A DNA stretch of 64,000 bases, taken from NCBI RefSeq assembly GCF_036323475.1, contig NZ_AP028934.1, forward strand, positions 310,001-374,000. Direction: 5' to 3'. The stretch is from Solobacterium moorei (GTDB lineage Bacteria; Bacillota_I; Bacilli_A; Erysipelotrichales; Erysipelotrichaceae). Below the pieces are notes generated by a model. That model searched no databases and was not told where the DNA came from. It saw only the letters and a list, made by a program, of their open reading frames with translations. Position numbers and translations under genes: made by a program. Below are positions 35,369-43,770 of this stretch, one piece after another (within the stretch, counting starts at the first letter, position 1; each line of letters begins with the position of its first letter).

Positions 35369-36616
35369 ATGACAAGTACAAATGAAAAAAAGATTGATCT
35401 AAAACAGAGCATAGACTTTATACGTATCCTAATATATGCGGCAATCGTTGGCCTAGGTGCAGGTGTTCTTGGTACGTTGTTTACATTTAGTGTAAATTAC
35501 GTTACTCAACTAAGAACTAATTATCCATGGTTAATATATTTCTTGCCTATTGGTGGTATTGTTATTGTTCTGCTATATAAACTGGCTAAATATAAGGATG
35601 CTGGAACAGATTTGGTAATCAATTCAATTCATTCTGAACCGCATTTACCGGTGCGTATTGGCCCATTAATCTTTATTTCTTCTGTGATTACACATTTATT
35701 TGGTGGTTCTGCTGGACGTGAAGGTGCAGCGCTACAGATTGGTGGTAGTGTTGGTAGCTTTGTATCAAAGACATTTCATTTAACGGAAGAAGATAAGAAG
35801 ACATTAATCATGTCTGGTATGTCTGGCTGCTTCTCGGCTTTATTTGGGACACCTTTAACGGCAGCGATTTTACCGTTAGAAGTTGTACATGTTGGATATA
35901 TGGAATATGCGGCATTACTTCCATGTGCTATTGCATCGCTAGTTGGACATAGTGTGGCTATCGCTATGAATCTGGTGGAGCCAATGCATCACATTGGTAC
36001 AGTTCCTAATTTGGACGTAATTACAACGCTTGCGGTTATTGGATTATCACTATTAGCAGGACTCGTAAGTCGCCTATTTGTTTTCAGCTTACATAAGACA
36101 CATCATATCTTTGCGATGATTGAAAATGCATATGTACGTGCAATTATAGGTGGTGCTATCATCATCATTTTGACACTGTTAGTTGGTAATCAAGATTACA
36201 ATGGTGTAGGTTCACAGATGATTGAACGCTCATTAAGTGGGAATGTTCCAATCTATGCATTCCTATTGAAGATACTCTTTACAGCAATCACTCTATCAGC
36301 TGGATATAAGGGTGGGGAAATCATTCCGTCTTTGATTATCGGCGCTACTCTTGGTAGTGCATTTGGTACGATATTTGGATTACCTGCTGGCTTATGGGCT
36401 GAGGTTGGAATGGTTGCGGTATTCTGTGGTGTAACAAACTGTCCAATCACTTCACTATTAATTGGATTTGAATTATTCAACTTCCAGGCAAGCTCATTCT
36501 TATTGATTGCGGTTGCGATCAGTTATATCGTCTCGGGCTATTCTGGTTTATATAAAGCACAGATGATTATTTTTTCTAAGACAAGTCGTCAACGCATTGA
36601 ACGCAATACAAACTAA
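35369..36616 (+). CDS. CLC-family anion transporter, possibly CLC-F fluoride/proton type
   Basis: A 415-residue membrane protein with about ten spans. The signature GGSAGREGAALQIGG (112-126) holds the gating Glu E118; the selectivity loop in place of GSGIP reads AGTDLVI (78-84), and the late motif is YKGGEIIPSL. The THLFGGSAGREG context is what I recall for CLC-F fluoride antiporters rather than chloride types. No fluoride riboswitch is visible upstream. AAGGGGAAG precedes the ATG, about 120 bases after the flavoprotein terminator region. Confidence 0.82.
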   Translation: MTSTNEKKIDLKQSIDFIRILIYAAIVGLGAGVLGTLFTFSVNYVTQLRTNYPWLIYFLPIGGIVIVLLYKLAKYKDAGTDLVINSIHSEPHLPVRIGPLIFISSVITHLFGGSAGREGAALQIGGSVGSFVSKTFHLTEEDKKTLIMSGMSGCFSALFGTPLTAAILPLEVVHVGYMEYAALLPCAIASLVGHSVAIAMNLVEPMHHIGTVPNLDVITTLAVIGLSLLAGLVSRLFVFSLHKTHHIFAMIENAYVRAIIGGAIIIILTLLVGNQDYNGVGSQMIERSLSGNVPIYAFLLKILFTAITLSAGYKGGEIIPSLIIGATLGSAFGTIFGLPAGLWAEVGMVAVFCGVTNCPITSLLIGFELFNFQASSFLLIAVAISYIVSGYSGLYKAQMIIFSKTSRQRIERNTN

Positions 36617-36675
36617 AAGCATTTTAGTATAAAAATGACTAAAAAATAGTAAAATAATACATAGAGGTGAATACT

Positions 36676-36951
36676 ATGAAGAAAATTACTTATTTCCATC
36701 TAAATTCCTGCCCTTATTGCAAAAATGCCAATAAGGCTATTGAAGAGTTAAGAGCAGAGAATCCAGAATACAACAACATTGAAATTGATATGATTGAGGA
36801 AAATGAACATCCAGAAATCATTGAAAAGTATGATTATCACGCAGTTCCATGTATGTGGATTGGTGATCAGAAAATCTATGAAGCGCATTTATTTGAGAAG
36901 TATGACGAATGCAAGGAACAAGTGCGTAAAGTATTTGAGGCTGCTAAATAG
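36676..36951 (+). CDS. Thioredoxin-fold protein with CPYC motif
   Basis: A 91-residue glutaredoxin/thioredoxin-like protein. Residues 5-16 read YFHLNSCPYCKN, with the redox pair C11/C14, and the conserved cis-Pro is in HAVPCMW, which adds a third Cys. AGAGGTG (36663-36669) selects the ATG at 36676; a GTG at 36667 lies inside that ribosome site. There is no signal peptide, so it acts in the cytoplasm. It lies just before a CydDC-like exporter, which suggests a role in thiol balance. Confidence 0.82.
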   Translation: MKKITYFHLNSCPYCKNANKAIEELRAENPEYNNIEIDMIEENEHPEIIEKYDYHAVPCMWIGDQKIYEAHLFEKYDECKEQVRKVFEAAK

Positions 36952-36960
36952 TTTTTCTAT

Positions 36961-36987
36961 GAGGAATCTATTAAAGATTCCTTTTTT
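36961..36987 (+). terminator. Terminator after the thioredoxin-like gene
   Basis: GGAATCT (36963-36969) pairs with AGATTCC (36975-36981), followed by six T. It lies 15 bases before the next start, so it may only attenuate. Confidence 0.75.
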
Positions 36988-37001
36988 AGGTAGGAGGTTG
37001 A

Positions 37002-38735
37002 ATGTTATTACTAGATAAAACATTGTTAAAGATGACCAAAGGTCTTTGGGGTTGGATTCTTTCACTTGTTGTAATACGTGTTTGTTCACTTGTGATGATA
37101 ACTAGCTTTGCAACTCGTATTTCCTATTTCTTGGGAAATATGATGAATCCATCATTCACGCGTGATGAAATACGAAATGTGGTAATTCAGATTATTATCG
37201 TATCTGTACTGATATTTGTATTTCAGTTCATACAAGGTGAACTAGAGTATCGCTCTCAAGCGGCAGCACGTTCATCAATACGTCAGAAGTTATTTACAAA
37301 AACAATGTCATTAGATGCAGGATACATTGAAAAGATTGGTCCCAATTCCGCAATCACTTCAGCGGTCGATGGTGTAGAACAAATGCAAGTCTACTACAGC
37401 GTTTATTTACCAAGTTTAATTTTCAGTGTGATTGCGCCAATCTATTTGTTTACTAAAATCTATCCTAGTTCTTTCTTGATTGCCTGCATACTGTTAGTAG
37501 TATCCTTTGTGTTACTACCATTACATAACATATTTCGTTATCGTATTGAAAAATTAAGAAAGTCATATTGGGTTTCACTAGAGGATATGACAGGGTATTA
37601 TCTAGACGGTATTCGAGGTCTTTCAACATTGAAGCTGTTTGACCAATCTGATAAACATGCGGAAGTCTTAGGAGAAAAAGCAGATTATCTCAATCACCAA
37701 ATCAATGAATTTATGAAGGTAAACTTCACATCCTTTTTGGTGACAGAAGGAATCATCTATATCACATTATTTATCTGTGTCCTTATCGCAGTGACTGGGT
37801 TATCGAATCAAACAATGAAACTTAGCAGTGTGTTAATGATTTTATTATTAGGCTATAGCTACTTTGGCTCAATTCGACAACTGATGTCCGCAACCCATGA
37901 TGCACTTACGGCTGTTTCAGCCGCAAGTCGTGCAGAAGAAATTCTTGCGGTAAAGACAGCAGAAATCGAGCAAGAAGGAAAACACAATATGTCTCAAGAT
38001 AGTATTGTGCTAGAAGATGTATCCTTCTCCTATGAAGGTAGGAAAGAAGTATTACATCATGTAAACATCAAGATCGAAAAATCAAAGATAACTGCACTAG
38101 TTGGATTATCAGGTTGTGGTAAAAGCACTGTTGCGTCAATGCTAATGAAGTTTATCTATCCTTCAAGTGGTGCGGTATATCTAAACGGAAAAGATTATGC
38201 ATGCATGAATCGAAAAGAAATTGGGGAATATATTGTAATGGTTCCACAAACTGTGAATTTATTTAGCGATACGATCCGAAATAACCTCTTACTAGCAAAT
38301 CCATCCGCAACAGATGAAAAGCTTTGGCAAGTGTTGAAGGAAGTCAGCCTCGATAAACATATTCGAAGAATGTCAGAGGGTTTAGATACGATGGTAAGTG
38401 AATCTGGTTCTAATCTATCTGGTGGGCAAAAGCAGATGATGGGCATCGCTAGAGCGTTATTAACAGATGCGGAATATATCATCTTTGATGAAGCTACTTC
38501 AGCAGTCGATCCTGAAAGTGAAAAAATAATTTGGCAGTGTATTGAGAAGTTATCAAAGAAGCGTACTCTCATTATTATTTCACATCGTTTATCTGCGATT
38601 CGTCATGCAGATCAAATCATTGTATTACAAGCCGGTGTTGTGGAAGAGGTGGGTAATCATGAGGAACTCATGAAGAATCATGGTCTCTATCGAACACTTG
38701 TGGAAGAACAGAATGAACTGGAGGTAGAAGAATGA
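37002..38735 (+). CDS. cydD: CydD-like ABC exporter half (membrane plus ATPase)
   Basis: A 577-residue half-transporter with six membrane spans (about 15-300) and an ATPase domain (about 335-570): Walker A GLSGCGKST, signature NLSGGQKQMM, Walker B YIIFDEATSAVD and the H-loop ISHRLS. The segments VYLPSLIFSVIAPIYLF and GLSTLKLFDQS resemble CydD, the partner in export of cysteine and glutathione for periplasmic redox balance. No cytochrome bd genes are nearby, so the substrate is inferred. AGGAGG precedes the start, and ATGA overlap couples it to the next gene. Confidence 0.82.
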   Translation: MLLLDKTLLKMTKGLWGWILSLVVIRVCSLVMITSFATRISYFLGNMMNPSFTRDEIRNVVIQIIIVSVLIFVFQFIQGELEYRSQAAARSSIRQKLFTKTMSLDAGYIEKIGPNSAITSAVDGVEQMQVYYSVYLPSLIFSVIAPIYLFTKIYPSSFLIACILLVVSFVLLPLHNIFRYRIEKLRKSYWVSLEDMTGYYLDGIRGLSTLKLFDQSDKHAEVLGEKADYLNHQINEFMKVNFTSFLVTEGIIYITLFICVLIAVTGLSNQTMKLSSVLMILLLGYSYFGSIRQLMSATHDALTAVSAASRAEEILAVKTAEIEQEGKHNMSQDSIVLEDVSFSYEGRKEVLHHVNIKIEKSKITALVGLSGCGKSTVASMLMKFIYPSSGAVYLNGKDYACMNRKEIGEYIVMVPQTVNLFSDTIRNNLLLANPSATDEKLWQVLKEVSLDKHIRRMSEGLDTMVSESGSNLSGGQKQMMGIARALLTDAEYIIFDEATSAVDPESEKIIWQCIEKLSKKRTLIIISHRLSAIRHADQIIVLQAGVVEEVGNHEELMKNHGLYRTLVEEQNELEVEE

Positions 38736-40414
38736 AAAAATATGCATATTCAATTCCAGTTCTCGTATCGAGATTGGTAAAGAAAGCTAAACCAATCGCA
38801 AAATATCTAACGATATCTACATTAGCTAGTATTATTGGCAATCTTTCACACATGGGTGTGATGGGCTTTGGTGCACTTTGGATTATGAGGGTTGCGGGCA
38901 TTGCAACAACCGGTAGTGCATGGCTCTATGCATGCATGATGTTGGTGAGTGGTCTATTAATCGCATTGTGCCGGTATTTAGAAGGTGTGTTTTCGCATCT
39001 AGGCGCGTATGGTATTCTTGCTAAGATGCGTGTTGATTTATTTACATCTATCAATCGATTAGCACCTGCATATTTGATTGATCAAAAAATAGGTGATGTG
39101 ATTAATATTGCGGTAGGTGATATAGAAACATTGGAGTACTTCTTTGCACATACGATAGGTCCGATGTTTACAGTGATTCTACTGCCGGTAACGACGGTTC
39201 TGATAGCGTTACAGTTCAATGTATTATACGCGTATGTATTGATTCCTGTATATTTGATGATTAGCGTTATCATCCCTCTTGTTGGGCTTTATCTTGGAAG
39301 AGGAATTGGGAAAGAATACCGCAAAGATTTAGGGAAGTTAAAGGCAGTGATTCTTGAAAATATATACGCAATTAAGGATATTCAGATATACCATGCAGGT
39401 GATGCGAAGATTGCACAGGTCATGAAGTACAATGATCAAGTCAATAAAGATATGCATGCGATGACGATGCATAAACAGGCATTGTCTTCTGCGCCAAATT
39501 TCTTTGTCTATCTTGGTAGAGTAATGATATTGGTTGTGGCTGCGTATTTACTTTCGAGTGGAATGGGTGATCCAGTTGGTACAATCGTCATTTCATTTAT
39601 CGCAGCTGCATCCTTCTCTTCAACATTCTCACTGACATTTGTGGTATCTCATCTATTGGAGGCTTTTGCGGCGGCAGAGAGAATCTTCTTGATAGAAGAT
39701 GCCAAGCCACTTACTACTGATCCAAGTGAATCTGTTCAGATTGAAGATGTTGAATGTATTGATTTTAAAGATGTTTCATTTGCATATCCGAAAACAAATC
39801 GTGAGATTTTAAAGCATTTCAATCTATCAATACAGAATCAAAAACATATTGGTATTGTTGGAGAAAGTGGTTCTGGTAAATCTACGATTTTAAGATTGTT
39901 GTTAAGATACTATCCAATACAAACTGGTAAGATACGCATCAACGGGATTCCTCTAGATCAATTTTCATTTGAGGAACTCCATCGTCATATCGCGGTATTG
40001 GAGCAGGATACCTATCTATTCAATGATACAATTGCGGGAAATATCGCTATTGCCAAACCAGAAGCTACGATGGATGAGATTCGTCTAGCAGCGAAAAGAG
40101 CAGGTATTGATGACTTTATTATGAGTTTAGCAGAAGGGTATGATACGCAGATGGGTCAAATGAGTTCACGTGTGTCTGGTGGTGAGCGTCAACGGATTGG
40201 CCTAGCACGTATTATGTTAAAACAACCGGATGTGATTATCTTGGATGAACCTACAAGTGCACTCGATGTACTACATGAAAAAGAACTCCTCTATACGTTA
40301 GAAAAGGAGTTTAAAGATAAGATGATTCTAACAATTTCACATCGCTTATCTACACTGGCATATTGTGATCATATCATTCAAGTAGAAGATGGAAGCGGTA
40401 ATGTAAAAGGTTGA
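38732..40414 (+). CDS. cydC: CydC-like ABC exporter half (membrane plus ATPase)
   Basis: A 560-residue partner of the preceding gene. Its membrane domain contains SHMGVMGFGALWIMRVAG and RYLEGVFSHLGAYGILAKMR, as in CydC, and its ATPase domain has Walker A GESGSGKST, signature RVSGGERQRIG, Walker B VIILDEPTSALD and H-loop ISHRLST. Together they form a heterodimeric exporter. The stop codon lies inside the terminator stem shared with the convergent dacA gene. Confidence 0.82.
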   Translation: MKKYAYSIPVLVSRLVKKAKPIAKYLTISTLASIIGNLSHMGVMGFGALWIMRVAGIATTGSAWLYACMMLVSGLLIALCRYLEGVFSHLGAYGILAKMRVDLFTSINRLAPAYLIDQKIGDVINIAVGDIETLEYFFAHTIGPMFTVILLPVTTVLIALQFNVLYAYVLIPVYLMISVIIPLVGLYLGRGIGKEYRKDLGKLKAVILENIYAIKDIQIYHAGDAKIAQVMKYNDQVNKDMHAMTMHKQALSSAPNFFVYLGRVMILVVAAYLLSSGMGDPVGTIVISFIAAASFSSTFSLTFVVSHLLEAFAAAERIFLIEDAKPLTTDPSESVQIEDVECIDFKDVSFAYPKTNREILKHFNLSIQNQKHIGIVGESGSGKSTILRLLLRYYPIQTGKIRINGIPLDQFSFEELHRHIAVLEQDTYLFNDTIAGNIAIAKPEATMDEIRLAAKRAGIDDFIMSLAEGYDTQMGQMSSRVSGGERQRIGLARIMLKQPDVIILDEPTSALDVLHEKELLYTLEKEFKDKMILTISHRLSTLAYCDHIIQVEDGSGNVKG

Positions 40415-40435
40415 TTGTCATGCAATCAACCTTTT
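40405..40435. terminator. Bidirectional terminator cydC / dacA
   Basis: AAAAGGTTGATTG (40405-40417) pairs perfectly over 13 bases with CAATCAACCTTTT (40423-40435). It covers the stop codons of both convergent genes. Confidence 0.9.
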
Positions 40436-41622
40436 ATAAAGTTTTGTAGATGTAGAATGATTCTGCCGAATATATTCTTTTCTTGTGGAAGTGTAATACT
40501 GATTGTTTTTGTATAGATGTTTTTATTATCAGCTGTAAATGTAATTGTTGCTTGAATGTTTTGGTCATATAGTTCTGCCGAGAATTTCTTTGGAAGATCA
40601 ATTTCATAAGTACATTCAACGTTTGCGGGTAGATCAAGTGTAATACCTTTATCCATCTTCACATCAATATTTGCAGTATGCATGAATGATTTGTATTCAA
40701 TTGTACTAACAACATCATTACTTTTAAGAATCGTTTTCTTCTGCCAAGAAGCTAAGCTGGTTAAGACAGTTTGTGCATCGCTAAGATTAGAGTACTGTTC
40801 AACGTTAGTGCTAGCACCAGCTGTTACCGCAATGATAGTCATATCATTGACGGTTGCCCAATAAGCGATGCATCTACCGGCTTGTAAAGTATATCCGGTT
40901 TTACCGCCAGAAAGATTTGTTAGGTTATAACCATATGTATCTGCGTATGCCCAAATTGTACTGGCGAGTGGAATGCCAAATGGATAATAGGTTGTGGCTT
41001 GTGTTGTATATTCCTTTGTTGAGAAGATTTCTTTAAAGGTTGGATTTTGTAATGCATAACGTAATAACTTTGAAACATCCTCAACCGTTGAATATTGTCC
41101 ATCACGGTCAAGTCCGTGTGCACTCTTGAAGACGGTATGATCCATTCCTAACTGGGCTGCTTTATTATTCATCATCTGATAGAACTTTTCAAAGCTACCA
41201 CCAATCTGTATAGCTAATGCGTTAGCAGCGTCGGCTGCGGATGGTACAGCTGCAGCGTAACATAGGTCTAGTAATGTGGCTGTATCACCACTGATATATC
41301 CAGCAACACTTGCTTGTTCATCATAAAGCCCATCAATCATCTCATCGGTAATAGTAACTGTTTGATTCAGTGAAGAACTATTTTCGATTGCTAGAAGTAC
41401 CGTCATCATCTTTGTAAGTGATGCGATACTGATTTGTTCGTCCTGTTTCTTTGCGGATAATACTTGGCCTGTATCTGCGTCTAGAAAAATATAGTTTGTA
41501 CTATATAAGTTTTTACCTAAATCAAAAGCGGCATCAGCTGCGGTAACTGGTAATAGTGTTGTCAGAGCAATCACGAGTGTACAGGTGATTGTTGCGAATA
41601 ATTTGGTTAGTAGTTTCTTCAT
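40426..41622 (-). CDS. dacA: D-alanyl-D-alanine carboxypeptidase (S11)
   Basis: Low-molecular-weight penicillin-binding protein that trims the terminal D-Ala of peptidoglycan outside the cell. A signal peptide (about 1-29, cut near VTAADA) is followed by the active-site set SLTK (68-71), PSAAD (127-131, an S-x-A variant of SxN) and KTG (241-243), then a PBP5_C-like beta domain and a short tail. The upstream region is notable: TATAAT six bases before the ATG and no ribosome site, so it may be leaderless. Confidence 0.93.
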   Translation of the reverse strand: MKKLLTKLFATITCTLVIALTTLLPVTAADAAFDLGKNLYSTNYIFLDADTGQVLSAKKQDEQISIASLTKMMTVLLAIENSSSLNQTVTITDEMIDGLYDEQASVAGYISGDTATLLDLCYAAAVPSAADAANALAIQIGGSFEKFYQMMNNKAAQLGMDHTVFKSAHGLDRDGQYSTVEDVSKLLRYALQNPTFKEIFSTKEYTTQATTYYPFGIPLASTIWAYADTYGYNLTNLSGGKTGYTLQAGRCIAYWATVNDMTIIAVTAGASTNVEQYSNLSDAQTVLTSLASWQKKTILKSNDVVSTIEYKSFMHTANIDVKMDKGITLDLPANVECTYEIDLPKKFSAELYDQNIQATITFTADNKNIYTKTISITLPQEKNIFGRIILHLQNFIKG

Positions 41623-41628
41623 GAGTCT

Positions 41629-41634
41629 ATTATA
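41629..41634 (-). promoter_or_regulatory. -10 of probable leaderless dacA
   Basis: On the minus strand TATAAT (41634-41629), six bases (AGACTC), then ATG at 41622. No ribosome site lies between. Confidence 0.6.
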
Positions 41635-41708
41635 TATTAGACTATGGAAAGTTTCCCATTAAGTTTTTAAGTATGATATAACCTTATATAGAAAAGAAGA
41701 GGTCTATT

Positions 41709-42188
41709 ATGGAGAAAATCGCAAGCTTTACAGTGAATCATCTAGTCTTAGAACCAGGAATATATGTATCCCGTCAAGATCATTTCAATGATGTGATAAT
41801 TACGACTTTTGATTTAAGAATGACAACACCAAATAAAGAACCGGTAATGAATACCGCAGAAATGCATACGATTGAACATCTTGGCGCTACATATTTACGC
41901 AATCATCTTATGTGGAAAGATCGTATTGTTTATTTTGGCCCTATGGGTTGCCGTACAGGTTTCTATTTACTTTGTGAAGGGGATTTAACCTCCAGGGATA
42001 TTGTTCCGTTAGTGAAAGGACTCTTTGAATTTGTGCGTGACTTTGAGGGAGATATCCCTGGTGCAGAAGCACGGGATTGTGGTAATTATTTAGATCAGAA
42101 TCTACCGATGGCAAAATATCTTGCGAATCGTTACTTAGAAAATACAGTAAAGGAGATTGACGAGTCACACCTCGTGTACGCAGAATGA
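41709..42188 (+). CDS. luxS: S-ribosylhomocysteine lyase
   Basis: Splits S-ribosylhomocysteine into homocysteine and DPD, the precursor of autoinducer 2. The metal-binding HTIEH (H53, E56, H57) and the catalytic C81 in GPMGCRTGF are present; a further ligand Cys is in ARDCGNY. Length 159 is typical. AAGAGG precedes the ATG. It shares ATGA with mtnN, which makes its substrate, so the two complete the activated-methyl recycling step. Confidence 0.97.
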   Translation: MEKIASFTVNHLVLEPGIYVSRQDHFNDVIITTFDLRMTTPNKEPVMNTAEMHTIEHLGATYLRNHLMWKDRIVYFGPMGCRTGFYLLCEGDLTSRDIVPLVKGLFEFVRDFEGDIPGAEARDCGNYLDQNLPMAKYLANRYLENTVKEIDESHLVYAE

Positions 42189-42883
42189 TGAGAGTAGGAA
42201 TTATTGGTGCGATGGATGTAGAAGTAACATCGATCAAAGAGCGCATGACAATCGACAAGATTGAACAAGTTGGAGACAATACATATTGTTTGGGGAAAAT
42301 TGGTGATACGGAAGTTGTTGTCGCAAGATGTGGTATTGGAAAGGTGAATGCCGCAATTTGTGCTACAACCATGTGTGTAAAGTATGATATAACCCATATT
42401 TTAAATACGGGTATTGCGGGATCTTTGGATAATCAAATTAATATTGGAGATATCGTTGTGTCTACGGATGCGATATATCATGACTTTAGAATTGAACCGT
42501 TCGGCTATCCTGCAGGGATGGTGCCTGGTAGAAAGACAATATCCTTTACAGCAGATGAAACTCTACGTAAATTGGTTGTGGAAAGCATTCAAAAGGTCGC
42601 TCCTGAAATTCAAGTTTTTGAAGGACGTGTTGCCAGTGGGGATATCTTTGTAGGACAAAAAGAAAAGAAAGATTGGATTGTTCAAAACTTCGGTGCGAAG
42701 TGCTGTGAGATGGAGGGCTGCGCAATCGCGCATGTGGCGACGGACTTTGCGGTTCCATTTGTAATTGTACGTGCAATTTCTGACAAGGCAGATGAAGAAA
42801 GTACAGTATCTTATGAGGACTTTGAAGCACAGGCAGCAGAACATTGTGCAAATCTAGTCTTTCAAGTATTGCAGAGTTTATAA
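42185..42883 (+). CDS. mtnN: 5'-methylthioadenosine / S-adenosylhomocysteine nucleosidase
   Basis: Removes adenine from SAH and MTA. MRVGIIGAMDVEV holds the first catalytic Glu region, TGIAGSL and GDIVVSTDAIYHDF are the phosphorylase-fold motifs, and CCEMEGCAIAHVA and VRAISDKADEE carry the nucleoside-binding Glu and catalytic Asp. Length 232 is standard. It is translationally coupled to luxS and followed by a terminator. Confidence 0.96.
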   Translation: MMRVGIIGAMDVEVTSIKERMTIDKIEQVGDNTYCLGKIGDTEVVVARCGIGKVNAAICATTMCVKYDITHILNTGIAGSLDNQINIGDIVVSTDAIYHDFRIEPFGYPAGMVPGRKTISFTADETLRKLVVESIQKVAPEIQVFEGRVASGDIFVGQKEKKDWIVQNFGAKCCEMEGCAIAHVATDFAVPFVIVRAISDKADEESTVSYEDFEAQAAEHCANLVFQVLQSL

Positions 42884-42906
42884 GTGGGGCAATTCCCGCT
42901 TTTTTT
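42883..42906 (+). terminator. luxS-mtnN terminator
   Basis: AGTGGG (42883-42888) pairs with CCCGCT (42895-42900, one G-U pair), followed by TTTTTT. Confidence 0.8.
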
Positions 42907-42929
42907 AAAGAGTGATAGGAAGTTATGTG

Positions 42930-42935
42930 TATAAT
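42930..42935 (+). promoter_or_regulatory. -10 of a probable leaderless nuclease gene
   Basis: TATAAT at 42930-42935, six bases (ACAAGT), then ATG at 42942. A GTG at 42927 behind AGGAAG is an in-frame alternative start with a poor 4-base spacing. Confidence 0.5.
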
Positions 42936-42941
42936 ACAAGT

Positions 42942-43754
42942 ATGTATAACCAACAAACATTTTTAAAATATATACTAGTGGGATTATTTCTTTTTGTGTT
43001 TGCATATCTTATGATATGCATGACAAAGATGATGTACCATAAATCTTTTTGTTTGTATCGTAAGCGTGTTTTGTCATCACTGCTTTTATTAGTGCTATCA
43101 GCGGTGATGATATGGGAAGCATTCTTTTCTGCAATTCCGGTGAATCGTGATGCGTCTTTTTCGCTGTCGGATATTCCTGCATATACATCATCACCATACG
43201 TTGAGGTCAATCATAATATTCCATTCTTTACGGAAGAGGAATTAAAGAGTGATGAATATGAATCGTATAGTGAATTAGATTATCTTGGTCGCTGTGGCCC
43301 AGCGATGGCGATGATAGGCATTAATATGATGCCAACAGAAAAACGTGGTTCCATCTCAATGGTGAAACCGACTGGGTGGCATTTGGTCAAGTATGATTTT
43401 ATTGATGGAAAATATTTGTATAATCGCTGTCATTTGATTGCGTATGAATTAAGTGGAGAAAACGCAAATGTGCAGAATCTGATTACTGGGACTCGTTATA
43501 TGAACGTGGTGGGGATGCAGCCGTTTGAGGACAAGACAGCGTGGTATATCTTAAGAACAGGAAACCATGTACTGTATCGCTGTACACCAATCTTTGAGAA
43601 CGATAATCTACTAGCAACAGGGGTACTGCTGGAAGCACGTTCAATAGAAGACAGTGGAGAAGGAATTTGTTTCAATGTATTCTGTTATAACGTACAGCCA
43701 AATATCATGATTGATTATCATACCGGTGACAATCAGTTAGTTATTCAAGACTAA
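42942..43754 (+). CDS. Membrane-anchored DNA/RNA non-specific endonuclease
   Basis: A 270-residue protein with two N-terminal membrane spans (about 10-31 and 43-65) and an extracytoplasmic nuclease domain of the beta-beta-alpha metal type. NRCHLIAYELSGENANVQNL (161-180) is a variant of the DRGHL motif, with H164 the likely general base, followed by ITGTRYMN. Pneumococcal EndA-type DNA-entry nucleases look like this, so it may feed the ComFA/ComFC uptake machinery; that link is inference. The frame is open to 42912, but the -10 box lies inside the extension. Confidence 0.85.
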   Translation: MYNQQTFLKYILVGLFLFVFAYLMICMTKMMYHKSFCLYRKRVLSSLLLLVLSAVMIWEAFFSAIPVNRDASFSLSDIPAYTSSPYVEVNHNIPFFTEEELKSDEYESYSELDYLGRCGPAMAMIGINMMPTEKRGSISMVKPTGWHLVKYDFIDGKYLYNRCHLIAYELSGENANVQNLITGTRYMNVVGMQPFEDKTAWYILRTGNHVLYRCTPIFENDNLLATGVLLEARSIEDSGEGICFNVFCYNVQPNIMIDYHTGDNQLVIQD

Positions 43755-43757
43755 TTT

Positions 43758-43770
43758 ATGTAAAAATAAC
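43758..43770 (+). repeat. Left copy of 13-base target duplication of IS30 element B
   Basis: ATGTAAAAATAAC here and at 45409-45421 flank the element exactly. Confidence 0.8.

Noticed and set aside
40426-41622. Loss of the SxN motif in dacA as evidence of inactivity
   Set aside because: The Ser is kept and S-x-A-D variants are, as far as I recall, common in this carboxypeptidase family; the SxxK and KTG motifs are intact.
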